Shown here: positions 53,452-60,496 of the stretch, piece after piece
Layout: the number at the start of each line of letters is the position of its first letter
How positions within the stretch are numbered: position 1 is the first letter of the stretch
Source of the DNA: Desulfobacterales bacterium
Lineage (GTDB): Bacteria > Desulfobacterota > Desulfobacteria > Desulfobacterales > UBA11574
Length of the DNA stretch: 64,000 nt
Direction of reading: 5' to 3'
NCBI GenBank assembly: GCA_022340885.1
Contig: JAJDND010000085.1
Coordinates: 1-64,000, forward strand
Notes under the pieces: model-generated
Database searches by the model: none
Seen by the model: only the letters and a program-made list of their open reading frames with translations
Told to the model about the DNA's origin: nothing
Made by a program: the position numbers and the translations under genes

Positions 53452-54951
53452 TTAATTGAAAATGTCTTCATGCGCTAAATCCGGAAGCATAGCGCCGTGT
53501 TCCAACAAATTGCGATGCAGTTCAAAACATCGTATCAAATCATGCTGAATGTGCCCGAGCCTGGCATCTTTTATGTATCGATAAAGGTAGCCCCTGTAGG
53601 CAGGATGAGCACATCTTTCGATAATGATTTTTGCCCTTTGCATAGGGCCTAATCCTCTGAGATCCGCCAACCCCTGTTCGGTGACGACGATTTGAACGGA
53701 ATGCTCGTTGCTGTCCACATGCGGGCACATGGGCACGATAGAAGATATTCTGCCGCCTTTTGCGATGGAGGGCGTCATGAAAACGGACAAATAGCTGTTT
53801 CTCGTAAATTCGCCGCTGCCGCCGATGCCGTTCATGATATCCATGCCGTACAGGTGCGAAGAATTAACGTTGCCGTAAATATCCATTTCAATGGCCGTGT
53901 TCAAAGCGATGACCCCCAGCCTTCGAATAACGCCCGGGTGGTTGGAAATTTCCTGAGGCCGCAGCACAATTCGCCGGGCAAAAAAATCTATATTGTCGAC
54001 AAGCTGCTTTAATTTATCAGATGTGATGGTCAAGCTGGTGGCGCTGGCGCCCAGAAGCTTCTCTTCAGCCATGAGATCCACCATGGCATCCTGAAAAACT
54101 TCAGAATACACGCTAAACGGAGGGATATCCGGATGGCGACCCAAAGTGGCCAACATGCCGTTGGCAACATTGCCGACCCCTGACTGGATCGGCAGTAAGG
54201 TCTTGGGAATCCTTCCGCTATGCATCTCTCCCAAGAAAAACTGAACCACATGTTCGGCGATTTGGCAACTGATGTCATCCGGCGCCCCGAATTCAGTCAC
54301 ATTGTCGGGCTCGCGGCTTTCCACGAGGCCAATGACTTTTTGGGGATCGACAACTGCATAGGGGAAACCGATACGCGTCAGGGGGTCGTAAATATGTATG
54401 GGATACCGCTTGGGCGGCGGAGGCATCACCACGATGTCCGCCATCTCGCGAAGCCGTTCAGATTGATGACGGTTGATTTCAATGATGACTTTTTCAGCGT
54501 ATCGAAGATATGTCGGAGAAGCCCCGATGGACGTCGTCAGAAATACTCGTCCGTCTGATGTTATTTCCGTGGCTTCCACCACCGCCACATTGATTCGACC
54601 GAAAAAACCTTCGGACACGGCCTGCGGAACGTGGGAAAGGTGCATGTCCACATATTCGACCTCCTGGCGATTGATCTGTCTACGCAGTACCGATCCCGAC
54701 TGATACGGCGCCCGCCATGAAACAGCTTCCGCTTGGGCCAGCTCATCATCGATGATACGTCCGCTGGAAGCGCCGGTCAGCACCCTCACTTTGAAACGAT
54801 TTCCTTTTTCGTGTTCATCGTGGGCGCGAGAGGCAATGGCTCGCGGTACAACTTTTGCAGCACCGGCAGGGCTGAACCCGCTAAACGAAACCGTATCGCC
54901 ATCCCTTATGTATGATGCAGCTTCATCCGGTGTTAAAATGGGATAGCTCAT
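53452..54951 (-). CDS. acetyl-CoA hydrolase/CoA-transferase family protein
   Basis: A 499-residue enzyme of the acetyl-CoA hydrolase/4-hydroxybutyrate CoA-transferase family. The N-half SFSGFSPAGAAKVVPRAIASRA and GIGASPTYLRYAEKVIIEIN, and the C-half NGIGGSGEFTRNSYLSVFMTPS and IVPMCPHVDSNEHSVQIVVTEQGLADLRG, follow the family closely; the catalytic Glu is expected at the conserved ...DIYGNVNSSHL/GIGG region. It would move CoA between acetyl-CoA and succinate or another acid. It lies in one operon with a degenerate receiver (34-base gap) and the epimerase fusion. Confidence 0.92.
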   Translation of the reverse strand: MSYPILTPDEAASYIRDGDTVSFSGFSPAGAAKVVPRAIASRAHDEHEKGNRFKVRVLTGASSGRIIDDELAQAEAVSWRAPYQSGSVLRRQINRQEVEYVDMHLSHVPQAVSEGFFGRINVAVVEATEITSDGRVFLTTSIGASPTYLRYAEKVIIEINRHQSERLREMADIVVMPPPPKRYPIHIYDPLTRIGFPYAVVDPQKVIGLVESREPDNVTEFGAPDDISCQIAEHVVQFFLGEMHSGRIPKTLLPIQSGVGNVANGMLATLGRHPDIPPFSVYSEVFQDAMVDLMAEEKLLGASATSLTITSDKLKQLVDNIDFFARRIVLRPQEISNHPGVIRRLGVIALNTAIEMDIYGNVNSSHLYGMDIMNGIGGSGEFTRNSYLSVFMTPSIAKGGRISSIVPMCPHVDSNEHSVQIVVTEQGLADLRGLGPMQRAKIIIERCAHPAYRGYLYRYIKDARLGHIQHDLIRCFELHRNLLEHGAMLPDLAHEDIFN

Positions 54952-54985
54952 TAAAAGTATCCTCGCTTTATCGTATAAGAATTGC

Positions 54986-55348
54986 TCATACCTTCTCGGA
55001 TTCCGGCTTGTTTAAGGCATGAAACATAAATGCCGATGAAATGTTGCCGTTTTTAAGGACCTCATCGATGGCCTGTTTGAGGCTGATCATTGAACGATGG
55101 CCATCAATAATGTAGATAAGTACCGGAAGGTCCGGAACCTTTTTCTTGATTTCGTTTAAAACCTGCCAGCTGTCAAAACTTTCAGAATGAAGTCCCAAAA
55201 GCACCAAATCCGGTCGCGCATCTTTAATATATTCCCAGATCGACCCGATGGTATTTAACGTTACGACTTGAAAGTTCTCAATGGCCAGTTCTTTATATAG
55301 CGCCGAGAGAATATCCTTTTTGTCGTCGACGATTAGAATTTTGGGCAT
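54986..55348 (-). CDS. receiver-like protein without phosphoacceptor Asp
   Basis: A 120-residue receiver-fold protein from the ATG at 55348; a TTG at 55396 would add 16 residues that overlap a palindrome. MPKILIVDDKKDI keeps the acidic pair (D8, D9), but the phosphoacceptor position reads LVLLGLHSESFDSWQVL: Gly52 stands where Asp is expected. It probably signals without phosphorylation or binds another ligand. It is first in the acetyl-CoA hydrolase/epimerase operon behind its own sigma-54 promoter. Confidence 0.8.
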   Translation of the reverse strand: MPKILIVDDKKDILSALYKELAIENFQVVTLNTIGSIWEYIKDARPDLVLLGLHSESFDSWQVLNEIKKKVPDLPVLIYIIDGHRSMISLKQAIDEVLKNGNISSAFMFHALNKPESEKV

Positions 55349-55382
55349 ATTTAATTTTCCGTCCATTCGAATGAATATGGGG

Positions 55383-55405
55383 ATAAAATCGTGCAACGAT
55401 TTTAT
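55383..55405. repeat. 23-bp palindrome (10-3-10) in the leader of the receiver gene
   Basis: The arms ATAAAATCGT and ACGATTTTAT are perfect with a GCA centre. The same arms occur at 56176-56198. On the transcript from the sigma-54 promoter at 55493 it would form a hairpin ahead of the ATG. Confidence 0.7.
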
Positions 55406-55492
55406 GAAAATCGGTGATACCGATCAGTTTGACGAAAGACACCCTGCATTTGTTTAAAAAAAGATGCGGGCACGGATTTCTTTATAAGCTTC

Positions 55493-55508
55493 CGCAAAAA
55501 ACATGCCA
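55493..55508 (-). promoter_or_regulatory. sigma-54 promoter of the receiver/acetyl-CoA hydrolase operon
   Basis: Minus-strand TGGCATGTTTTTTGCG matches TGGCAYR-N4-TTGC. It lies about 145 bases before the ATG at 55348, with the imperfect palindrome site E about 85 bases upstream. Confidence 0.8.
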
Positions 55509-55592
55509 TAACGGAAAATTTAATAATATATGCTTTTACAATGGGTTATTTAATCTATCTCTTTCCATTGAAATCGGATCTGTGTCGATATT

Positions 55593-55609
55593 TTTTTCAG
55601 AATGTAAAG
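55593..55609. promoter_or_regulatory. imperfect TTTTACA-N3-TGTAAAA palindrome, site E
   Basis: TTTTTCAGAATGTAAAG differs from the palindrome consensus at two positions and keeps the leading GTCGAT context. It stands about 85 bases upstream of the sigma-54 promoter at 55493-55508. Confidence 0.5.
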
Positions 55610-55681
55610 AAAACTGATTGCGGTTGAAAAATCATAAATGGAAAACCGGAGAGATGGGGTATTTGTTTAGAAGTGGTTTCA

Positions 55682-56074
55682 TTAATGGGTGGCAGCATAT
55701 TGCCCTTGATCGAGTTTATCTTCTGCCTCCTGCATATCTCTTGCATTTTCTACCGCGAAACAGGCTTTTAAGTTGAAAAGATTTTGTTGAAAGAAATCAG
55801 CGTCGGTATTGTTTTTTCCGACGAGAACGATTCTCCCGGCACCATACGCATAAATTAAATCCACGGTATTAAACAATAGATCAAGATCATTTTGACGAAC
55901 ACCCGTTTTTTTATCCAAGACAGCGATACATGAGAAGTTATAGGCCAAGTCCCCGCAGGCACTTTCGATAATATTCACGTATTCTGTTATATCATTTGAA
56001 TTGCCTTCTTTTAAAATGACATACATTCTATTTTTTATGGGATTTATATGAACATAATGCATATGAATCTCCAT
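55682..56074 (-). CDS. small hypothetical protein
   Basis: A 130-residue cytoplasmic protein with an alternating strand/helix pattern (MYVILKEG ... SCIAVLDKKTG ... RIVLVGKNNTDADF). This could be a STAS- or Usp-like alpha/beta fold, but no motif decides it. ATGs at 56074 and 56062 are both possible. It lies alone, with its leader holding a 23-bp palindrome, a second hairpin (TCCCACAG/CTGTGGGA) and a possible weak sigma-54 promoter. Confidence 0.6.
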   Translation of the reverse strand: MEIHMHYVHINPIKNRMYVILKEGNSNDITEYVNIIESACGDLAYNFSCIAVLDKKTGVRQNDLDLLFNTVDLIYAYGAGRIVLVGKNNTDADFFQQNLFNLKACFAVENARDMQEAEDKLDQGQYAATH

Positions 56075-56175
56075 AGACTTTTTGATATGGTCTATTTCAT
56101 TAGATTTGAATTATTCTCTGCTTGCCGATTTTTCTTTTGTTCATTAGGTCCCACAGTTTCTTCTGTGGGAGTCTC

Positions 56176-56198
56176 ATAAAATCGTTACACGATTTTAT
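56176..56198. repeat. 23-bp palindrome (10-3-10), second copy
   Basis: Arms ATAAAATCGT and ACGATTTTAT around a TAC centre, identical to the arms at 55383-55405. It lies in the leader of the small hypothetical gene. Confidence 0.7.
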
Positions 56199-56230
56199 TT
56201 TGATTTCAAATTCTCAAAATAAAAATAAGT

Positions 56231-56246
56231 TACAATTTTCATGCCA
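56231..56246 (-). promoter_or_regulatory. possible weak sigma-54 promoter
   Basis: Minus-strand TGGCATGAAAATTGTA has a good -24 box, but the -12 box is TTGT instead of TTGC. It faces the 55682-56074 gene and would share site B with the divergent cyclic-nucleotide-binding gene. Confidence 0.4.
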
Positions 56247-56355
56247 AGACTAAACTTCAAAATCGTTATTTTTTTAACCGGCTAATAATATGAGCAAACT
56301 CCCGTTAAACAGAATTTCGTGTTTCCGATAACGAATGGGTATTGATGTCGGTTTT

Positions 56356-56372
56356 TTTTACAGCGTGTAAAA
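56356..56372. promoter_or_regulatory. TTTTACA-N3-TGTAAAA palindrome, site B
   Basis: TTTTACAGCGTGTAAAA, perfect, in the context GTCGG. It is 70 bases upstream of the plus-strand sigma-54 promoter at 56443 and 110 bases from the possible minus-strand one at 56231-56246. Confidence 0.75.
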
Positions 56373-56442
56373 CGCTAACTCAAGCTTTGTCAGCCCGATT
56401 GCGATCGATGCCGGTAAACCGCGGTGGTCCGGAATTTTTTTA

Positions 56443-56458
56443 TGGTATGATTCTTGCT
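56443..56458 (+). promoter_or_regulatory. sigma-54 promoter of the cyclic-nucleotide-binding gene
   Basis: TGGTATGATTCTTGCT, with GG and GC at the correct distance and one C-to-T change in the -24 box. It lies 68 bases before the ATG at 56527. Confidence 0.8.
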
Positions 56459-56526
56459 GTCTACTAGTAGCGAATTAGAGGGCTTATATCTGTAAATGGA
56501 TCAAAAATGAATATTGGAGGTCTCCT

Positions 56527-57006
56527 ATGAGCCTTGAAAAAATAACGGACATCCTGCGAATGTCTGATCTCTTTTGCGAACTCTCCGACAATGAACTGCA
56601 GTCCATCGCTGAACTGTGCCGAATTGAAGAATTTGAAGCCGGAGACATCATATATCGACAAGGCAGCGTCGGAACAAAATTATATATTTTAGCCAAAGGG
56701 CGTGTCATTCTTGAAAGAGAGATTGACCTCGGGGGCACCCGCAAGGCCAAGCTGAATGTCTTTTCCCTTATGGAACGGACAAATAGGCGGGTGATGGGAA
56801 GCTGGTATACGCTCATTGGGGAGCAACATGTGCATATGTGCTCTGCTATATGCGAAAAACCAACGAAGATGGTCTCCGTCGGCTGTTTTAATCTTAGAAG
56901 CGCCATGGTTCAGGATTCAACGATTCGGATCAAAATCTTGGAACAGCTCGTTTTGTTGCTTCGAGATCGAATACTCAGTTCTTATGAAGCCATTGATACC
57001 CTGTAA
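56527..57006 (+). CDS. cyclic nucleotide-binding domain protein
   Basis: A 159-residue single CRP-type sensor domain: LRMSDLFCELSDNELQSIAELCRIEEFEAGDIIYRQGSVGTKLYILAKGRVIL (residues about 10-63) is the beta-barrel start. The cNMP phosphate-binding cassette (R-x-A-S in CRP) is not conserved, and the barrel continues to VSVGCFNLRSAM. No DNA-binding helix-turn-helix follows, so it cannot act as a classical CRP/FNR regulator. The ATG follows GGAGG. It is monocistronic behind a sigma-54 promoter and palindrome. Confidence 0.85.
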   Translation: MSLEKITDILRMSDLFCELSDNELQSIAELCRIEEFEAGDIIYRQGSVGTKLYILAKGRVILEREIDLGGTRKAKLNVFSLMERTNRRVMGSWYTLIGEQHVHMCSAICEKPTKMVSVGCFNLRSAMVQDSTIRIKILEQLVLLLRDRILSSYEAIDTL

Positions 57007-57040
57007 TATTGAAATAAAACGTTAGAGAGGCTCGAACATG

Positions 57041-57084
57041 AAAAGAGGTGACAGCCATAAGGTTTGCCGGCTACCACCTCTTTT
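57041..57084. terminator. bidirectional hairpin terminator
   Basis: AAAAGAGGTG pairs with CACCTCTTTT, with inner AGCC/GGCT support, between the convergent cyclic-nucleotide-binding and dodecin genes. T-runs are short (four bases). Confidence 0.6.
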
Positions 57085-57111
57085 ACGCTACCTTCCCCCT
57101 TCCTCTATGCG

Positions 57112-57324
57112 TTAGTCTCTTTCATATTTGAAGGAAAGCTTTACCCTGGCGCGATAAGCCGCCACTTTCCCATTTTCGATCTTCAAATCCAGTTTGGTAA
57201 TTTCCGCGATTCTAAGATCTTTGAGCGTACCTGAAGCCGTTTCCACTGCATTTCTAGCGGCATCATCCCATGAAGAACGGCTGGTTCCCACCAGTTCAAT
57301 GATTTTATATACGCTGTCTGCCAT
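57112..57324 (-). CDS. dodecin
   Basis: A 70-residue dodecin, a dodecameric flavin- or CoA-binding storage protein. I start at the ATG at 57324 because AGGAG precedes it; the frame is open 14 codons further up. VYKIIELVGTSRSSWDDAARNAVETASGTL contains the conserved Trp that stacks on the flavin (SW) and the following helix. The C-terminus (VAAYRARVKLSFKYER) is the typical last strand. It is last in an operon with UspA and a cNMP-binding protein. Confidence 0.95.
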   Translation of the reverse strand: MADSVYKIIELVGTSRSSWDDAARNAVETASGTLKDLRIAEITKLDLKIENGKVAAYRARVKLSFKYERD

Positions 57325-57376
57325 AACGAATCTCCTTTTATTGTCATTTAATCCATCTTTTTTCACCTGTTAATGT

Positions 57377-57859
57377 TTATCCCGGTAGCGCCGTGATGGT
57401 TGCAGGGTCTTGTACCATGCCATAAAGCTGCCTTTTGACGCTTTTATAGCGTTCGAAATAGACCTTGGCGATTTCTTTTAAAAAAAGATATCCGATTTGA
57501 TAATCTTTATGGAAGAGATCAAACAGGTCATCCGCGTTTATGGCCATCACCTCAGAATCTTCCATACAGACGGCATTCAGCGTATACTCCTGGGGCTTCA
57601 TAAAACATGCCGCACCGAACAACTCGCCTTTACTCCTGTTTTCAAAGGAAATGTCAATGCCTTTTCCCGGATCGATCTTTCGCAGTTTCACCCAGCCCTT
57701 GCAAACGATATAAATCTGGTTGGCACGATCACCTTCCTTGTAGATCTGAGTTCCTTTTTTGAAGGTTTTTTTCTCCGTGACTTTCAAGAGTTTCTCTAAC
57801 TGATTATCTGAAAACGCATGAAAGAAATCGAATTTTTTGAAATCCATAATTGCTTTCAT
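57377..57859 (-). CDS. cyclic nucleotide-binding domain protein
   Basis: A 160-residue CRP-type sensor domain (FDFFHAFSDNQLEKLLKVTEKKTFKKGTQIYKEGDRANQIYIVCKGWVKL, residues about 7-57; GELFGAACFMKPQEYTLNAVCMEDSEVMAI, about 92-121). The canonical RxAS cassette is replaced (YTLNAV). It has no helix-turn-helix. It lies 41 bases after the UspA gene and 52 bases before dodecin, so all three form an operon. It may sense a ligand and act by protein contacts, like its paralogue at 56527. Confidence 0.88.
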   Translation of the reverse strand: MKAIMDFKKFDFFHAFSDNQLEKLLKVTEKKTFKKGTQIYKEGDRANQIYIVCKGWVKLRKIDPGKGIDISFENRSKGELFGAACFMKPQEYTLNAVCMEDSEVMAINADDLFDLFHKDYQIGYLFLKEIAKVYFERYKSVKRQLYGMVQDPATITALPG

Positions 57860-57900
57860 AATGAACCTCCTTTTTAAAATTGGTTTAGCTTATATGAGAA

Positions 57901-58839
57901 TTAGGTCACAACCCATACCGCTCTTCTTCTGATAATGCTGATGACTTTATTGCTCACTCTACCCAGCAAAAATTCCTGGACCTTGGATAAGCCCCTTCGG
58001 CCTAAAACGATGGTACCGTAATCTCCCTCTCTGGCTTCCTTAATGATCGCTTCTGCCCGGCTGGGGACGCCGGAAACCAGTTTGGTCGTTATTTGACCGG
58101 GTGCAAATCCGGCGTCTTCCAAACGGCGCTTTGCATTGTCGAATACAGCCTTTGCACCGGCTTCAGCTTCCTCTAAGCTTTCTTTGGAGAAAAATAGATG
58201 CGCAATCCCGGAATGAATGGATTGACCGCCTCGGATGACGTGAAACAGGTTTATTTTGAACTCGAAACCACCCAGAATCTGCGCAACATAATCTACAGCC
58301 CGAATGGCATTTTCCGAGTTGTCTACGGCCACGAGGAATTTGTTGTCAGGGGGTATTTCGCCGATCATCAACACCGGCAGGAAAGTCACTTTTTCAACGA
58401 TTTTTTTCGCAACGCTTCCAACAATGACCTCTTTATAGGTGCCCATGCCCCTTCGTCCGATAATAACGGCATTATATCCATTCTCGGCTTCTTTGACGAT
58501 GTCTCTCGCAATACCTTCTTTTTTGTTGTGAATCCGCATTGAAACGGCATCTGAAGAAAAACCCGAATGGAGAAGCTTTTGCTTTGCATTTTCCATGGCG
58601 TTTTGAATCTCTTTTTTTTGCTGCATTTCCCACGCCCTGACTTCCCGGGCGGATCGACTGAATTGGGGATCTTTTCCGAGATCCAAATATGCCTCGGGTA
58701 TACCGCTGAAAACATTAAAAAGCACTATCTTCATTTTATGAAAGGGGGTGAGTCCGCTGATATAATTTATCGCATGGAAAGCATGTTCGGAACCGTCAAA
58801 TGTCAGTAGAATTTTTTGTTGAAATTGCGTCTTCATCAT
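57901..58839 (-). CDS. tandem-domain universal stress protein
   Basis: A 312-residue protein with two UspA domains in tandem (residues about 1-150 and 155-312). Both show the family ATP loop: IIGRRGMGTYKEVIVGSVAKKIV (about 133-155) and VLGRRGLSKVQEFLLGRVSNKVI (about 281-303), so both may bind ATP. It accumulates under stress or growth arrest in characterised relatives. It heads the UspA/cNMP/dodecin operon, with a candidate sigma-54 promoter about 115 bases upstream and two palindromes beyond. Confidence 0.95.
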   Translation of the reverse strand: MMKTQFQQKILLTFDGSEHAFHAINYISGLTPFHKMKIVLFNVFSGIPEAYLDLGKDPQFSRSAREVRAWEMQQKKEIQNAMENAKQKLLHSGFSSDAVSMRIHNKKEGIARDIVKEAENGYNAVIIGRRGMGTYKEVIVGSVAKKIVEKVTFLPVLMIGEIPPDNKFLVAVDNSENAIRAVDYVAQILGGFEFKINLFHVIRGGQSIHSGIAHLFFSKESLEEAEAGAKAVFDNAKRRLEDAGFAPGQITTKLVSGVPSRAEAIIKEAREGDYGTIVLGRRGLSKVQEFLLGRVSNKVISIIRRRAVWVVT

Positions 58840-58954
58840 GATCCTTCCTTTCCCGGAGCAAGGGATAGATGCCGCCTATTATTCCAATAATCCAATAGAA
58901 AGAGACGACCGAATTTGAAATGCAAAGAGCCTTGATATCTGTTGAATAACAAGA

Positions 58955-58970
58955 AGCAATAACTATTCCA
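58955..58970 (-). promoter_or_regulatory. sigma-54 promoter of the UspA operon
   Basis: Minus-strand TGGAATAGTTATTGCT has the correct GG/GC spacing, with one mismatch (A for C) in the -24 box. It stands about 116 bases before the UspA ATG. Sites C and D lie 107-172 bases further upstream. Confidence 0.65.
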
Positions 58971-59076
58971 GAAATAAAATTGTCGGCAGTAATAATATAG
59001 GGCGCTGTAATAATAGGAAATTGATCTTGTTGTGATGAAATGTTGTGCGAGAATTGAAAAACAGCCTGTCGGATAT

Positions 59077-59093
59077 TTTTACAACGTGTAAAA
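59077..59093. promoter_or_regulatory. TTTTACA-N3-TGTAAAA palindrome, site C
   Basis: TTTTACAACGTGTAAAA, perfect, in the context GTCGGATA. It lies between the divergent UspA and cytidylate-kinase-like promoters, 107 and 154 bases from them. Confidence 0.75.
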
Positions 59094-59125
59094 GGAATTT
59101 TTAAAGTTCGGCAATGCGATCTTCT

Positions 59126-59142
59126 TTTTACAGTTTGTAAAA
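59126..59142. promoter_or_regulatory. TTTTACA-N3-TGTAAAA palindrome, site D
   Basis: TTTTACAGTTTGTAAAA, perfect in both arms, 49 bases (centre to centre) from site C. The tandem pair could let one activator hexamer serve both divergent promoters. Confidence 0.75.
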
Positions 59143-59246
59143 AAACCGGACAGATCCGGTAATCGGCTTAATTTTTTTTTTGGAATTTATGACAATATTA
59201 AAAGTTAATTCATATACATACATTATTCTCCCCTTTTATCTCCCCA

Positions 59247-59262
59247 TGGCATAATAGTTGCA
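59247..59262 (+). promoter_or_regulatory. sigma-54 promoter of the cytidylate-kinase-like gene
   Basis: TGGCATAATAGTTGCA matches TGGCAYR-N4-TTGCW at every position. It lies 98 bases before the start codon at 59360. Confidence 0.85.
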
Positions 59263-59359
59263 AAAATAGTCTTCAAATAGCTACGTGAACATGTAATTGC
59301 TTAGCCTTTTGAAAATCGATCGATTCAGACAAGGTTATGATTCTAAAAGGAGGTATATG

Positions 59360-60139
59360 ATGGCAATACAAATCGGAGGTGTAAAATACATTCCGGGAAT
59401 GTACGAAAAAAAAAGGCCGACCGGCTCACAACTGGCGGATAAGTATTTTCGTGATATGGACCAAAAATGGATCGAACGGAAACAAAAAGAAAAAAGACCC
59501 GAAATTTTTCCGACAATCTGTTTTTCTCGAAAAATTGGTGTCGGCGCCTTGGAGATTGCAGATATTCTTGCAAAAAAGATTAACTATAGTGTGGTTGACA
59601 GGGGACTGCTGATGCACATCGCCCAGGAAGCGAAACTCAGCGAAAAAACTGTCTCCTATTTCGATGAACGGTATCCCGGTGTTTTGAATGAATTTGCCAA
59701 ACTGCTCTTCGGTGAAAAATCGTTTATCAAAAGCGACTATAGCCGGCATCTGGCGAATGTCGTGCTTTCGATTGCCGGTTTGGAACCCACCATTTTTGTG
59801 GGCAGGGGAACCCATTTAATCCTTCCCCGGGACCGCGTGCTGGCTATCAGATGCATCTGTTCGGACGAGCACCGGACCGAGCGGTTGGCCAGAATCCTTA
59901 ATGTCGGAAAAAAAGCCGCCGCCTCAAAACTGCCCCAGATCGATAAAGAACAAAGTGAATTTTTTAAAAAGGTTTTCAGCAAAAAAGAAGCCCTTCCATA
60001 CGAGTTCGATATGGTGATCAATTGCGACTATATCAGCAATACACAAGATGCGGCGGAAATCGTTGAACTGGCCTTTAAGAAAAAGTTTGCCGAAGAACTT
60101 TCATCTTCCGGCTGGACCGAAACAGCAAAGGCATCTTAG
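59360..60139 (+). CDS. cytidylate kinase-like protein
   Basis: A 259-residue protein; I start at the second ATG of the pair 59357/59360 because AGGAGG stands seven bases before it. A basic N-terminal segment of about 45 residues precedes the kinase-like core: ICFSRKIGVGALEIADILAKK (nucleotide loop), VVDRGLLMHIAQEA, IFVGRGTHLILPRDRVLAIRC and LPYEFDMVINCD. This is the cytidylate-kinase-like family. It is a diverged paralogue of the 28551 gene but lacks the BON-like tail. Sigma-54 control suggests a stress role; the phosphate acceptor is unknown. Confidence 0.8.
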   Translation: MAIQIGGVKYIPGMYEKKRPTGSQLADKYFRDMDQKWIERKQKEKRPEIFPTICFSRKIGVGALEIADILAKKINYSVVDRGLLMHIAQEAKLSEKTVSYFDERYPGVLNEFAKLLFGEKSFIKSDYSRHLANVVLSIAGLEPTIFVGRGTHLILPRDRVLAIRCICSDEHRTERLARILNVGKKAAASKLPQIDKEQSEFFKKVFSKKEALPYEFDMVINCDYISNTQDAAEIVELAFKKKFAEELSSSGWTETAKAS

Positions 60140-60156
60140 TCGGGAGCGCACAAAAA

Positions 60157-60193
60157 AACAAAGCACGAAAAGAAGAAGTTTCGTGCTTTGTTT
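60157..60193 (+). terminator. intrinsic terminator
   Basis: AACAAAGCACGAAA pairs with TTTCGTGCTTTGTT and is followed by TGTTT, 18 bases behind the stop of the cytidylate-kinase-like gene. Confidence 0.8.
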
Positions 60194-60205
60194 GTTTAAG
60201 GTCAA

Positions 60206-60350
60206 TTAGTGCCCGTCGATAAATGAGGATTTTTGCTCAAGATCAAGGCTTGCGAAAAAAATAACCGCAGGCATATGTTTAATATTCCGAGGATTATTTT
60301 TTGAGCATAACGCAGAGATTGGGCAAAAAGACCATTTATTGACGGACAAT
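60206..60350. repeat. MITE-like repeat R1, copy B
   Basis: It aligns with the reverse complement of copy A (8056-8202) over its full length. Its ends (GTGCCCGTCGATAAATG and CATTTATTGACGGAC) are the terminal inverted repeats. It abuts repeat R2 copy B without spacer. Confidence 0.8.
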
Positions 60351-60496
60351 AGAAGTGGTTTCAAAACCTTCAATCGGGTTTAATGTCAAGGCGGACTGAG
60401 ACGGGAAACCGCAGGAATATCGTGAATATTTCGAGGATTGAACGGCGCAGTCCAACACAGAGATTGAGCCCGAGGGGAGGTTTTGAAACCACTTCT
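60351..60496. repeat. MITE-like repeat R2, copy B
   Basis: It begins AGAAGTGGTTTCAAAACC and ends with the inverted GGTTTTGAAACCACTTCT. Its end overlaps the stop codon (TAG) of the 1022-residue protein gene. It is the most intact R2 copy in the window. Confidence 0.8.

Noticed and set aside
58850..58875. Sigma-54-like sequence close to the UspA start (AGCAAGGGATAGATGCC)
   Set aside because: The GG-to-GC distance is two bases too long; the element at 58955-58970 has the correct spacing.
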